Below are positions 22,609 through 34,817 of a DNA stretch of 64,000 nt, one piece after another. The stretch lies in the NCBI GenBank assembly GCA_051453625.1, contig JBOZIK010000001.1, forward strand, positions 189,730,121 through 189,794,120, read 5' to 3'. Made by a program: the position numbers and the translations under genes. The notes beneath the pieces are model-generated. The model was not told where the DNA came from. It saw nothing but the letters and a program-made list of their open reading frames with translations, and searched no databases. Positions within the stretch are counted from its first letter, which is position 1. Every line of letters starts with the position of its first letter. This stretch comes from Welwitschia mirabilis (lineage: Eukaryota; Gnetophyta; Gnetopsida; Welwitschiales).

Positions 22609-23124
22609 ATGTGTTTTAAGTATCTAGACACTCTCCAACTCCTATAGAATTTATGCAAGGCATTATCTTTATTTTACTTGAAATTTGATTATTCAATAAT
22701 CAATAATCAGAAGGTGTGAGACAGATGACTAATGTATTAGTGTTTATGACATCTTTTATGCCATCTTAGTGTTTCCTACATTTCATTATAAGACACAAAA
22801 TTTCTAAACTCATTCCTTTTATGAAGTTCAAGACCTAAATTGAATTAAATGTTACTTATCTATGAATCTAATTTATACTTGACATACTAAATTAATTTGA
22901 GCTTACTTAGTAGATTACTTATGAACAATCATTTATAATTCATAAGAGGAGAATCTCTTTAAAACATGAATTCTCCTAAACTCCTTTTCAAACCCTTTCT
23001 ATTTAAACTTAAATTAAAAGTTTTGTTTCTAGTGATCTAAACCTTAACAAGCTATAAAACTTTCTTGTAATTCTTAAGGGAAAATGACAATTAAAGTCAA
23101 CAACACTATAATATGATACACCAA
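22609..23124. other. Unassigned DNA between family G and the LINE relic
   Basis: AT-rich. No frame, LTR end or motif recognised. Confidence 0.5.
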
Positions 23125-23892
23125 TTTTTTTCCTTTTTTTTTTCCCTCACTTGAAAATACTAGCTATACCTTAAGAGATAGGGCTTAACCTTGAAACATT
23201 GTAAATTAGAATAAAATTAAATAATAGCAATGCTATTCTTTTGCTAAGAAGCTTATTTCAAAGATTTAATGAAGAGTTTCAAATGGGAGCTTTATTATTC
23301 ATGATCATGGGAGGTACCAGAAGTAATCTCTTCTCTAGGAATTCCAAATAGCATGTAAATACAACGATGCTTGGAGATTAAAAAAAAAACATCTTCAAAG
23401 AAGATAACATTGTAAAAGCTTTATTCTTTTTAAGATAATAAACCTTTTATAGTATCATGAACAATGGATTCGAAATGATAATTTTCCTAATTCATCACCC
23501 TTAAAATCTATAGTAATTCAATTAGCAATAATAGCTTTTATTTTTGAAGAAAGAGGGAAGGAATCCCTAAGCCATCCATCTTCCTTTATCTACAACATGT
23601 TTTTAAGCAACTCTTTAAAACCTAGACTTTCTTGATTAAGATATTCAAATGAATCCTCTTCACTACTTACTTACTATAGCATAAGTTACATTGAATAGAG
23701 CTAGACAAGAGAGTAAAAGAAATGATAAGATGAGAAAACCTTCTCACGAACCATGATTATACCTAAAAAGGGTAGCCATCTAAGAGTCTATATGTTAATT
23801 TTATTTTAACTTCTTTTTGAAAACTACCATTAGAGATGATTCTCATAGGCTTGAAAGCTAAAAGGGATACCTAAAAAATTTTAAGATCTTCC

Positions 23893-24900
23893 TCAGATGT
23901 AGACCATTTTTAAGTAATGCACTTGAGATGTTCTGTTAATCCCCCTTATAGTGAATTGATCTTTTTTAATTAATCTTGAAGACAAAACCTCAAAGAAGAT
24001 ACCTAAAATATAATAAAGCTCCTTGATATCATCTTGAGTGTCATGCACCAGAAAGAAACAAGTATTAGCAAAGGAACATTTACATAGTTGTCTCTCACTG
24101 TCAAGATTACAAAGTTCATGTAAAAAAAACATGTTCTTAGCTTATTACCAATAAGATATCCTAAAGCATTAACTAAAAAAATATATAGATAATGAGTAAG
24201 ACAATAATTTAATTCTAATCTTTTTAAGATAAGTAGCTAGAAAGAGATACCATTAATGATGATCATAGCCATAGTATCCAAGGACAACTTTTTAAGAATA
24301 AAGATGAACTTCTCACTAAAGGTTATCTTTTTTTAATATTTAAACATTACAATAATAAGAGATTAAATACTCTATCATATGCCCTTTCAAATTTAATCTT
24401 GAGGAATGTAATTATTTTATTACTTCTTTATTCCACTTCCATCCTTCAATTAAAATGTACCTACCTTAATAGTTATACTTTAGTGTGTTTTACTAATTAA
24501 AGGTAGAAGAATTTTTAAACAAATAGCTAAAGACTTGGTTGTAATCTTGTAGGATGCATGAATAAGAGATAAGGGTATTCATTGTTTCATCTCAAAACCA
24601 TCATCATTTTGAAGAATAACTTTAATTTCTTCATAGTTAATGAATTTAACAAGAGAACCTTCTCTAAAACCTTCTTAAGCTACTTCAAATGAGTGAGTTT
24701 CCACTATGTGCCAATTATTTTTGTATAATATTATAAGAAAACCATCAATTCCAAGAGATTTATTATTTAGCAAAGAGAATTACACATGGTTAATAGCCTC
24801 AAGAGAAAGGGGTTCATTAAGCATTCATTTATCATGATCTAAAGTGAAGGATAAAATAGAGTGTTTCAATTCCATCCATGCATATATTTTGAAATTAGAC
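23893..24900 (-). pseudogene. LINE reverse transcriptase remains
   Basis: Three RT landmarks occur in the right order on the minus strand. A SLGIDGF block near 24733-24770 stands for the GPDGF motif. KIKFERAYD at about 24372-24401 stands for K-DFEKAYD. FANTCFFLVH at about 24048-24080 stands for the catalytic FADDT box and has lost an aspartate. The open stretch 23893-24132 continues downstream of the last motif (KELYYILGIFFEVLSS), like the thumb of plant L1 RT. Stops separate the pieces. Confidence 0.6.
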
Positions 24901-25689
24901 TTAATTCTAAATAAACTTTTATAGTGATTATGAAAATTCCATAAGATGTCAAAGTCATTTAGTAAACATATTTTCATTAGAGATGATAAAATAAACATTC
25001 ATGCATAAGAGAGATAGGCATATATTTTAAAAATGAGAATAATTCTTTTTTGCAATGATATCCATGATGCAATTGAAAAGCTCTAGCTTTTAGAAGATTT
25101 TCTTGTGATTTCAATATACAAATTCACTAAATATATTAATGTTAAAAAAATAAGATCAGCATTTAATAGAAGTTTGTAAGGTTGTTGAATAAAAGTATTA
25201 TATTTCTTTTTCAAATCTCTCTTAAGTGTTTTCCTTTAACATCTTTTAGCCTTAGCAAGAAGCTTGTCGAGTCTTCTAACAGAATCATCTAGTCTATTAT
25301 AGTTTTTCCTAATTAATGTGCCTTTTTTTAACTATAAGAAGATCTATACAATAGTGATACATATTCTAAAAAGAGTTTAATAAATGATTCCCTTTATGAC
25401 AATTGACCTAAGAAATGTTCAAAATGAAGTGAGATCTTTGTTTAAAAATTAATTAAAAGTTACTAATATTAATTAAGAAGTGAAGGGGTAAGTGATTGGA
25501 TAAATAACTTTGATAAATACAATAAAATTTGAAAATTTTAAATAAATTAAAGGATGGAATATAAAATTTATTAAGGAATTTAAAAGTAAACTTTCCTTAA
25601 GCTCTAACTTCTTTCTAAGTGAAGAAGTTGGAATGATTTCTAGAAGGCTGAGAGATAAGATCAAAGAACTACCATTTGATTTTAAAAAA

Positions 25690-26130
25690 AATAGCCATCT
25701 TATAAGCTCTTTATTAGTCTAATGTAAACCAGAAATCCCTAATTTACTAATGGTTTTTTCTCTAAAATATTAAAAGTACCCAAAATCATTGAGCTAGCTT
25801 AAGAAATATGAGATGTAAGACAAGCCTATGGACTACACCATTTACTTGAGACATTTGGAATGTAAATATTGCATATCCCACCTAAAATATCATGAACTTA
25901 CAAGTGCATCTAAGATTAAATGAAAAGAGAATATTTAAAATAATTATGCATAGCAGGAAAATGCCACTCCTGCCTTTAAAATGATTGGCTGTCATACAAA
26001 AATGTTGAGAAGAAATAGCCTAAAAAGTAAACAACATTTATAACAAATTAGCTTTAATCTTTTGCAATACTAAAACATCTAAAAAACTATCATGATCTAA
26101 AAAGAAACATGAAAGGAGTGTAATAAAGAA
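25690..26130 (-). pseudogene. LINE endonuclease remains
   Basis: On the minus strand a block reading ICNIYIPNVSSKW is followed by SMILGTFNILEKKPL. In plant LINEs the apurinic-type endonuclease has a VYGPN block and then LGDFN with a catalytic aspartate. Here that Asp is Thr. The fragment lies between the RT and the ORF1 region, as expected. Stops are frequent. Confidence 0.5.
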
Positions 26131-26197
26131 ACATCTAAAAAATTAGATCATGATCTAAAAAGAAACATCTAAAAAATTAGCTTTAATAGTAAAACTT
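26041..26197. repeat. Short scrambled direct repeats at the insertion edge
   Basis: Units of the kind CATGATCTAAAAAGAAACAT and AACATCTAAAAAATTAG recur three to four times. One GAAAGGAGTGTAATAAAGAA unit matches the sequence on the far side of the inserted fragment (28573-28592). Confidence 0.7.
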
Positions 26198-26220
26198 CCA
26201 TTGAGGATTCTTTATTAGAC
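26198..26220. repeat. Inverted repeat arm, left
   Basis: These 23 bases are the exact reverse complement of 28580-28602. Similarity continues with mismatches for about 12 bases outward. The arms bracket the Athila-like fragment. Confidence 0.85.
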
Positions 26221-26635
26221 TTCGGATTCTTTGGTGAAACCTTTAAACAAATCATAGAAAGATTAGAGAAAGTCTTGGATCGATGTATAGAAAGTGGCCT
26301 ACATTTGAGTTGGAAAAAGAGTTTCCTCCTTATTAACAATGGAATTGTTTTAGGTCACCACATTTCAAAGGAAGGGATTAAGATGGACCCTACAAAAGTT
26401 GGTATCATTAAAAACCTTAGCCCTCTAAACAATGTCAAACCAGTTAGATCATTCCTTTGTTCATGCTAGTTTTTATCGTCGTTTTATTCATGATTATGCT
26501 AAGGTTTGTAAACCCTTCATTCATTACTTGAAAAATATGCTAACTTTGATTGGATTGATTCATGTCAACTTGCATTTGATACACTTAAGAAAAACATCTC
26601 TTCTGAACCTATTGTCACAGGTCCCGATTGGACTA
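26221..26635 (+). pseudogene. Athila-like RT C-terminal/RNase H fragment, copy 1
   Basis: Starts inside the RT catalytic region (FGETFKQIIERLEKVLDRCIE-like) and continues through HLSWKKSFLLINNGIVLGH, ISKEGIKMDPTKV and IKNLSPLNNVKPVRSFL. It then enters the RNase H lead-in (FYRRFIHDYAKVCKP) and is cut by a 100-base gap. Compared with 12217-12418 it has the same order and fewer stops. The abrupt start exactly at the RT active site, next to the inverted repeat, suggests a broken copy. Confidence 0.75.
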
Positions 26636-26735
26636 NNNNNNNNNNNNNNNNNNNNNNNNNNNNNNNNNNNNNNNNNNNNNNNNNNNNNNNNNNNNNNNNN
26701 NNNNNNNNNNNNNNNNNNNNNNNNNNNNNNNNNNN

Positions 26736-28460
26736 TGCCCCATTAAGAAGAGATTAATGATGCTACATGAATCAACTTGGTATGATGAACCAAATGAAAT
26801 ACACTATCTTGAGTATGAGAATGAGGAATATTTCAACTAGGAAAAAATCCAACATAATTACTCATTATAAAACCTTTTTGAAGTGTGTTTTTCCATGTCT
26901 ATTGTCCCCACAATAGATAGGATGATAGTTGAAAATTCCAACTTAGAACTTAAGGAGTTGCCTAAAGGTCTGAAATACAATTTTCTATCCAATAATTTGA
27001 AAAAACCTCTAATAAAAAATGACCTTTTTACTTCTTAATAAGTATCCAACTTGTTCTCATTCTTAACTTCTAAAGAAAATGCCTTTGCTTGGACCCATAA
27101 AGGCTTAGGTTCCATTTATTTTTCTATAGTTCAATAAAAAAATTACCTTAAGGATAATGCTAAACTTATTAAGCAATCCCAATAAAGGCTCAACCTAGCC
27201 ATTAAGTAAGTACTTAAGGATGAAATTGTTAAACTTATGGATGCTAGGATCATCTATTATATATCCGATAGTGAGTGGATTATTCCTTTGATAGTAGTTC
27301 TAAGAAAAGATGGAAAATGAATAATATGCATTGATTTTAGAAAACTTAATGAGGTCACTAAAAAAAATCATTACTCTTTACCCTTTCTTAATCAAGTGTT
27401 GGATAGAATCTAAGGTTATGCCTACTATTATTTTCTTGATGGGTATAGTGACTACAATCAACTTTGCATAGTAAGTAAAGACCAAGCCAAAACAACCTTT
27501 ACCTCACCCTTTAGAACCTTTTTCTTTTGATGAATTCCTTTTGGAATTTGTAATGCTCCTAGAAGTTTTTAATGGGTAATGATAAGGATCTTTTATGATA
27601 TGATAGAAGATTCTATTAAAATATTTATGAATGACTTCTCTATCTTTGGTGAAACTTTTCAATAAATCATACAAAGATTAGAGAAAGTCTTGGATCGATG
27701 TATAAAAAGTGGCTTACATTTGAGTTGGGAAAAAATTTGTCTCCTTGTCAAACATGGAACTATTTTAGGTCATTACATTTCAAAGAAAGGGATTAAAATA
27801 GACTCTACAAAAGTTAATATCATTAAAATCCCTAGCCCTCTAACCAATATTAAACAAGTTAGATCATTTCTTGATCATGTTGGTTTTTATCATCATTTTG
27901 TTTATGATTATGCTAAGGTTTATAAACCCCTTTACTCATTATTAAAAAAAATGCTAAATTGGAGTGAATCAATTCATGTTAACTTTCATTTGATACACTT
28001 AAAAAAAATATTTATTCTGAACTTATTGTCATAAGTCCCAATTGGACTAAAGATTTTAAACTCATGTTTGATGCAAGAAAGACTGTTATGGGTGGGGTTC
28101 TTGGCTAAAAATATGAAAATGATTTTAAAGTCATATCTTATCTTAGTAAAACTTTGTCCAAAGCCTAATCCAACTACACTACTATTGAAAGGCAAATGCT
28201 TGCCATTATCTCTTGCCTTGATCATCTTTGACATTATCTTATTGGTTTCCACATTAATGTTTACACAAATCATGCAACTATACATTATCTTATGACTAAA
28301 AAAGATTCTAGTGCCAGACTTATTAAGTGGATCCTTCTCATGCAATAATTCAATTTCACTATTATCGATAAAGCTGGAAAACATAATAGCGTTGTAGATC
28401 ACCTATCTCCACTTTCTTGTTCGCATGATGAACTTCCCATAAACAACTCCTTTCCAAATG
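26736..28460 (+). pseudogene. Athila-like RT-RNase H fragment, copy 2
   Basis: After the gap the sequence restarts upstream of RT (LMMLHES, IHYLEYENEEYFN) and runs through a stem-loop module and LELKELP. RT blocks follow (FRKLNEVTKKNHYSLPF-like, FLDGYSDYNQ-like, PFGICNAP-like). The catalytic box near 27625 reads FMNDF, so one Asp is lost. Next come RT thumb and RNase H blocks, with open stretch 27690-28034 holding HLSWEKICLLVKHGTILGHYI. It continues to a final block on RNase H (SYLSKTLSKAQSNYTTIERQ-like) ending near 28440. Many stops. No LTR lies nearby, so this is a fragment, not an element. Confidence 0.75.
26886..26929 (+). repeat. Stem-loop module inside pol (fragment copy)
   Basis: Homologous to 11471-11513 and in the same place relative to LELKELP. 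Confidence 0.6.
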
Positions 28461-28579
28461 AATAACTACCAATGGAACCTTTACAATACTGAAACATGTA
28501 AAAAGAATCATGATCTAAAAAATATTATGGGTTAACAGACCCATAATATTTCATGAAGTAAAATTAATCATGGAAGGAG

Positions 28580-28602
28580 TCTAATAAAGAATCCTCAATG
28601 GA
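28580..28602. repeat. Inverted repeat arm, right
   Basis: Exact reverse complement of 26198-26220. Confidence 0.85.
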
Positions 28603-28899
28603 CCATTTACTAGTACCATTTCCAAAAGAAAATAATGAGCTAATTATTTTTTATAAATATTTAGTGAGTGCAAAAAATTAATTTAATCTAACCTTACTCA
28701 TAAGGAAAATTAATTCATTGCAAGGTCCATACCTTCTTTATAAAGAATAGATTATTTCCTTCTTTTTCAACATTATCCATATTGGATCCTTCATAATAAC
28801 TTCCTTCTTATTTTTAATTTAAGAATTGAGTAGTAGTATCTTATAGATCTTTAGCTAATGAATATGAAATAAGAGATGTCAAGGATTTTTTTATTAGAA

Positions 28900-29700
28900 A
28901 GTCCTTACTACTACCTGTGTTTACTATGTAGGCTTTTAAAAGAGATTTCTGAGTAAGAAACTCAAGGCAATTCTTTTTCCTATGCCACTCCTTCCCACAT
29001 AAAAAACACTCACTCATTGAAAGAAATAAGTAACTTATTTAGTATTCATTTTTATGAGTATTGATCTAAATTTTAACCACCTTAGGGAGAGGTTTGGTAA
29101 GATCGACTTGAACACATACCTATTTACCAGGCATGACATTAATAAATCATTGATGATATTTTATGATGCATGTTTAATAGTTTTAGCCATGTGATGAATG
29201 AAGGCTCATAAACATTAGAGTAAATTAGGAAACTCTACCTAGACAAGGATTCATAACTTTGCATTAGCTACTTTAAAATCACAATCCCTAGTAAAAACTA
29301 GCAAAGTAACTATGATATATTAGGGGTATCTTAACTTCTTTGATGTTAACATTTCTATAAATGTAAAATAGAAAGAAACCACTTGAAATATTATCCATTG
29401 AGATCACTTATACTTCTCTAACTTCCTAAGTGGAGTACAACGAGGCTCTAAGCTCATTAAGAAAACATATGCATCCAAAAAAATAACTCACTAGATATTC
29501 CTTTTGAATTAGTTGTAAGCATTATTAAATAAATCTTTAAATAGAGCTAGGATAATATTGAGATGATAGGAAGGATCTGTAGAATCACCCTTAATAGGAA
29601 ATAAAAAGCTTGAAGTACTAACAGTTGCAAAGATATTTCTTTCCATTATAATTGTATCTTAAAGGTTAAGGCATATTTTAAAAGGATGCAAATTTAAATT
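28900..29700 (-). pseudogene. LINE ORF1-like region with CCHC zinc knuckle
   Basis: On the minus strand a VQVDLTKPLPKVVKI block (near 29080-29130) is followed by a zinc knuckle C-X2-C-X4-H-X4-C reading CFLCGKEWHRKKNC at about 28967-29008. In plant L1 ORF1 proteins the (V/I)DLTKPL strand precedes the knuckle by about 30 residues, so both order and distance fit. ORF1 would bind the element RNA. Stops break the frame on both sides of the knuckle. The upstream part (29200-29700) is too decayed to read. Confidence 0.6.
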
Positions 29701-29900
29701 TATGAAGGGAAAATGTGAGATATTATATGAGATCATTATTCTAAAACTATATCTATTACCTTTATATGACTCTCATCTGAAGGAAGATGTGCACTTCCTA
29801 ATTGATGGATATTTTGGATTAAGAAGAAAGTGTGTCAATAGTATAAAGTGAAATTAATAGTAAAGGAATTTATAAATTATAGCATGAAATGAATTAATAG

Positions 29901-30899
29901 TGAAGGAATACATACTTTATTTAGACAGAGACCTCATTAACATATTTTCTTTGGTGGTAAAGCATTGTTTTATTTTTATTTATTAGTGCATGTTATTATT
30001 TATGATTGGAAATTAAAAACTAATTTGTTCTATGTTAGTCTATACAAGAAGATTTATATATGGTAGCTTATGATCCAAAACTATTCCATAGTTTTCATGT
30101 TTTCTAACTATTATGTTCAATTATTTAAGTGATATGAGTATTATGATATAGTATAAATTAAGGTCTCCCTGTTTTCTTTTTCTTTCTATAGATAATATAT
30201 CCTTGGATTGTACATAGTAATTACTATTAAGAAGCCAATGCTTATGTAATTTTCATGGATGATTTATGGAAATGAATGCTCTATTATATTCTACTTAAAT
30301 AAGCTCTACTAGCATGTTGCATGTTTCTTATGCTCTAATGTCTCTTTTAATTTATGTTCTTATCAACAAACATTATATAATCTCTAACAGCGTTGTCATC
30401 TATTTGTTGTAAGAAGACAATTTTCGAAGAATTTTAATGCATATTTAAGAACATCTCTTAGCCTTCATTACATATTTTTCTATTCTAATAACTTTTTAAC
30501 TACAAAACCTTTTCTGCTTTAAGAATTTTTAACATAAAAATTTTAACCATTATAAAGTTTATATTAAAAAGATAAGAATTAGAAATAGAGTTGATCATGT
30601 TATTCCTACATGTAAATTTCCAACTAATTGCTTTAAAGTTAACATGGATAACCATAATTCATAAGTTGCAAAGCATGAAAGATAAGCTAGTTGTATCTTT
30701 TCTTACATATGTTGAACAAAACCACCATAGAATTAAATAACATGAAGTAATTTAAGCTATGCTATGTTTTCTTTTCACATCTAATATCGCTATACATTGT
30801 TAAAAATATTTCAACATTTGTAAAATGAATGATAAAGAAATAATTAAAGAAACAATAAAAAAGGTAATAAAATAAGATAAGAAAATAAATGATGATTGG
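29901..30899. other. AT-rich intergenic DNA
   Basis: No frame or motif recognised. Confidence 0.55.
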
Positions 30900-32349
30900 T
30901 TAATTTGCATGACAAAATTGACATGTTATGTTAGTTAATTGATTAACTTAACATAGGAGAAATATTAAATTAATGATTTTATCACATATTAATGTTTTCT
31001 ATCCTTTTTATTATTTTTACATAAAATCATGGACTTCCCTTAACATGAGCAGGTATATTATGGCCTTCAGAAGAATTATTTCCAAACTGAAAAACTTTTA
31101 GTACCAAACGCGGGTATTGCTGTCTAGGACTACCGGTGTCGCTGCCTTTCTAAGGTAAAATAACACCAAGCTCACATTCTCGCAATTTTTTGAAAAATTC
31201 ATCATAATCAACTTATGGACTAAGTTAGAAACGATCCGGAATGAATGTTCAAATTTGACTACACATGGAAGAAGTACAAATCGACATATCACAGTGGCAT
31301 GTGGTAATAATGACGATGATCATGTGGTAGACACATGACCTATCATCCATTGGCAGCATCATTAGTAGTCAAACGACACATCATCACCATGTTTGCATAT
31401 GAAGACAAAGCATATTTTTTTATGGCTACATGCCAAATGTATTTGTAACTCCCTCCTTATGTAACCACCCTTAAGTAACACTCTTTATGTAACTGCCACT
31501 TATTGCAATGATGACTTAGACTTTAAGCCTCTTCCCTCATTTATAAAAGGGCATTGAGCACTAATTTGTAAGAATATTTGATTGGCTTAATGTGGGGCAG
31601 ACTTGGAGGATAGGATGTCATGGTGCTCTGATACCTTTCTTAAGGGCATAATGATCCGAGGCTGGTTGAGAAGTCTTTCTCCTTTACCCTTCTCTCATGA
31701 TGTAATGTATATTCTCTTCAAATTTAATAAAAGAATTAGTTTGAAACTTTTCATTGTTATTACACATTTCATTTAGCATTAGCAATATTTAGATAGGACC
31801 CGATTCTAAAATAGGTTCATTCTTTTATTGTTAATGATAAAAAATGGTATTAGCAATCTTTAAGTCAGCTTATTTAATTGTCAATTTCGTTTAAACTATG
31901 TGAGTTATTTGAAGTTACTTTTATGATTTATGGTTCTTGTTGTTTGATGAACCTTATGTAGTTCAGTTCATACTTTCCGTGCTTATAAAGGGCTATGAAG
32001 TATTAGGAGGGTTGAATAACTCATCAACACTCATGTGGTAGATGAGATTATGCCTCCACACCAAGCCTTGATGACTTGACGATTTAGTGCATGTTTCAGG
32101 ACATAGGAATTATTAGAGTAAAGGTGAAGCAAACGATAAATTAATTAGACCTTTAGAACACTCCATTACCTTATGTCATCAACTAAAGATCACTTCTTTT
32201 TCAAACTCCTGATTTTTTTTATTTGCGTTTTGCATTGCAAGTTAGATTAGTCTTGTATCATTTGATTAAATTTATCTCATATACCCCTGTGGAAGAACAA
32301 TTCTAAGTGTAGCCTTAAATAAATCTAGATCACTACAAAGCTACAATCA
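30900..32349 (+). repeat. 5' LTR of family G copy 2
   Basis: Starts TTAATTTGCATGAC (TG lost) and ends TACAATCA. Its TATA box is at 31542. Confidence 0.8.
31542..31549 (+). promoter_or_regulatory. TATA box of family G 5' LTR
   Basis: TATAAAAG, conserved at the same position in all three complete family G LTRs. Confidence 0.65.
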
Positions 32350-32354
32350 GATTT

Positions 32355-32372
32355 TGGTGTCATTGCCAGGGA
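32355..32372 (+). promoter_or_regulatory. Primer-binding site of family G copy 2
   Basis: TGGTGTCATTGCCAGGGA matches TGGCGCCGTTGCCGGGGA at 14 of 18 positions, and all four differences are transitions. It is the best preserved of the three sites of this type in the window. Confidence 0.7.
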
Positions 32373-33314
32373 TATATTGGCACAATAATTTTCTCAAGAG
32401 TGCATGATTTTATTTTTACAATATTTTAGTTAGATTTTATTTTTTCTAGTGGTGGGTATTGATCCTATTTCTATTGATACCCCAACTTGTCCTTTTTTGT
32501 TTCATTTATGTGTTTTATTTTCCTTTTAGTGATAGGTACTAGTTCTTTTCCAGTAAAACTTGAATTAGTCCAAATTGTTAAGTCTAGTTATCTTTTCTAA
32601 TAGCTAAAAATTCATTATTATATCTCATATTTCGTGTTGAAAGTCTAACAACTTTCTTGCAGGTGCAATCAAAACCTAAGATTGTGATTTTAAAACTAAA
32701 ACCAAACCTCTAATAATTTATTATGTGTTTTATATTTTTGAGTTTCTATAAACTTTTTGTAAGTTGTCAACTTTACTACTTTTAGTTTCTGTTAGAATTG
32801 TTAAGAAAATTTAAAATGTTTAGGTTAATTTCCTAAGTTAAATTTTTACAAAAACAAAGTTTTTTCCAGTTTTTGTTCAAAATTCCTTAGACCCTGTAAC
32901 TTAAAACCTTTTGTGCTACTCTGAAACTATACTCCATCTTTTCCTGACCATTTCTACTCAAATATATTGGCACCATTGCCCTCCCTTACTAATGTCGTCA
33001 GCGTTTCTACTCGAAAGCCTTTGTAACTTGGAATGAGGCCCTTTGTTACCTATCTAAACCTTTTGAGATTGCAGGCCTCCTCCAAAAGTGAAAAAAAGCT
33101 GAAAAATTTGAATCTTTAACTAAAACAATAAATTGTTTTCTTAAACTTAAACTATGAGTTAGGCATATTACCCATTTCATATACCTTCCAACCTGAATCT
33201 TGTCTACCCCTATAGTTTTGAGAATTATAAATAACCTAAATGAATCATAGGAGATCCCATTCAACCAAAACAAACTCTAGGTGATTACCTTCAATGTAAC
33301 TCATACCAACTGCA
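32373..33314. other. Family G leader, copy 2
   Basis: Colinear with 3950-4861. No coding content seen. Confidence 0.6.
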
Positions 33315-34520
33315 ACTCATAGATTTTTTTCAATAATAGACAGACCTTTGAAGAGTGTCCTCAACCCCATCCATATCATGATCAACCTTCTTACAACTTT
33401 AAATTCCAAAATATGTATGCCAACTCACAAGAGTTTGATCCCAGGCCTTTCTTCACCCTTCACAACCCTTATTGCTTAACCTCACTTTCATATTTTGATT
33501 CATATCCTTCATCTTCCTTCCCACATCCGTCATCATCCTTTTATTCACATGCTTCATATTCCATAACTCCATAAACCTCTTCAAATTTCTTGGAAGACAC
33601 CCTTACAAGATTCGTGAAAGCCTAAATGCAAACAAACCAAAGATTTAAGCAAGATATCAAATAGTTAAATCAAGTTATTACTCAAATCTGTAATACACTT
33701 AACTAAGAAGAAGAAGAAAATCTTCTCATATTTCATGAACCTACAAGTCTAGAAAAATTTGAAGGGATTAATGATCCTAAAAATAATGACATACAAACTA
33801 TATTCCTTAGGAATGAGAAAGAAGCCCACAAAGAAACTAACAATAAAATCCAAGATGACCTTAAGTTTAAACATGCCTTAGAGAGTGGTTTATTAGATAC
33901 ATCTAGATTGTACTTTGAAGTAGAATTAGACACTTCAAGCAATAATGATCAATTAGTTGAAATTAAGAAAACATTTGAGGAAAATGGCGAAATAGAATGC
34001 TATACATTAGAGGATGAAAGCAACATTGAAAATGAACCTATCTGTGAACCTTAATCAATGTCGTTTGCACAACCATATGAGGAAGAATCCTTTAGCAACC
34101 TTAATAATGAAGAAAACACTAACTCATAGCCTTTTCAAACTCCATCTTTTGAGTAATATTTTTGTCAACAACCTTAATAATGAAGAAAGCACTAGCTGAG
34201 AGCCTTTTCAAAATCCATCTTTTGAGTAATCTTTTTGGCAACAACCTCTTGAACTAATTATGACATTTTTGTCTTTATGTTTTGAGTAAGACTTAAACCT
34301 TAATGAGGAAGACAAAACATCTTTACCTTTGAAACCATCTTTTGATACCTTTCTTAATGATTATTTGTCTCTAATGCTTTCGACTTCACCTTTGTATTTA
34401 CCCAGAAATGACGTCTTACATGAGTTGTTGAGTAAACACGAACAAGCCAAGGGTTGGATGATTTCTGATTTGGACCGAATCAATTTTACTGCTAGCATTT
34501 CATTGCATTGTTTTCCCTAA
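33315..34520 (+). pseudogene. Gag-like acidic frame of family G (unrecognised protein)
   Basis: The first part (33330-33590) begins near a TFEECPQPHPYHDQP block, like the region after a gag zinc knuckle, and is rich in Pro, Tyr, Ser and Phe. A block of Lys/Glu/Asn-rich sequence follows from about 33640 (ENLLIFHEPTSLEKFEGIND, then KFKHALESGLLDTSRLYFEV). Acidic stretches come next, with two near-identical repeats of a EESxSEPFQxPSFE-like unit at about 34085-34230. The tail at 34329-34520 is open (SFDTFLNDYLSLML ... HELLSKHEQAKGWMISDLDRI). The KGWMISDLDRI end resembles the AIGWTIADIKGI block just before plant gypsy RT, so this frame may be gag and pre-RT sequence joined by deletion of the protease. 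That is inference. At least six stops interrupt it. Confidence 0.5.
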
Positions 34521-34817
34521 ATACATTCATCACAATCATTCGCTAGTCATGTAATTAATTTATCTCCAAAGCCTTGTATAAAATTTCCTATCTTTGTAAC
34601 ATTAAGAATGAAGTTTAACTTTGGTTGAGGGTATAGCGTCTGCTTTTACATGAACTTTTTTAATTTTGATGCCTTAATTGTTAAAAAAAATTGATCAAAA
34701 TTTTCAGAAATATCATATCATTTCTTTACTTGCTATTTTCACTTAAGTCAATTTCTTCATGTCACCATTTCTTCACTAACTTTTTGCTAAGAGACTAGCA
34801 AAAGACTAGTTAGGGGG
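34521..34817. other. Family G internal end and polypurine tract
   Basis: Colinear with 20860-21194. Ends in TTAGGGGG directly before the 3' LTR, a good polypurine-tract candidate. Confidence 0.6.

Larger units (their letters stand above)
23125..29900 (-). mobile_element. L1-type LINE relic, broken by an Athila-like fragment
   Basis: On the minus strand, reading from high to low coordinates, the order is an ORF1-like region with a CCHC knuckle (about 29700-28900), an endonuclease region, and reverse transcriptase (about 24900-23900). A T-rich run at 23126-23150 on the plus strand could be its poly(A) tail. That order is the plant L1 layout. The relic is interrupted between 26198 and 28602 by a piece of Athila-like pol. 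Every domain has many stops and frame changes, so this is an old copy. The outer limits are approximate, as no target duplication was found. Confidence 0.6.
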
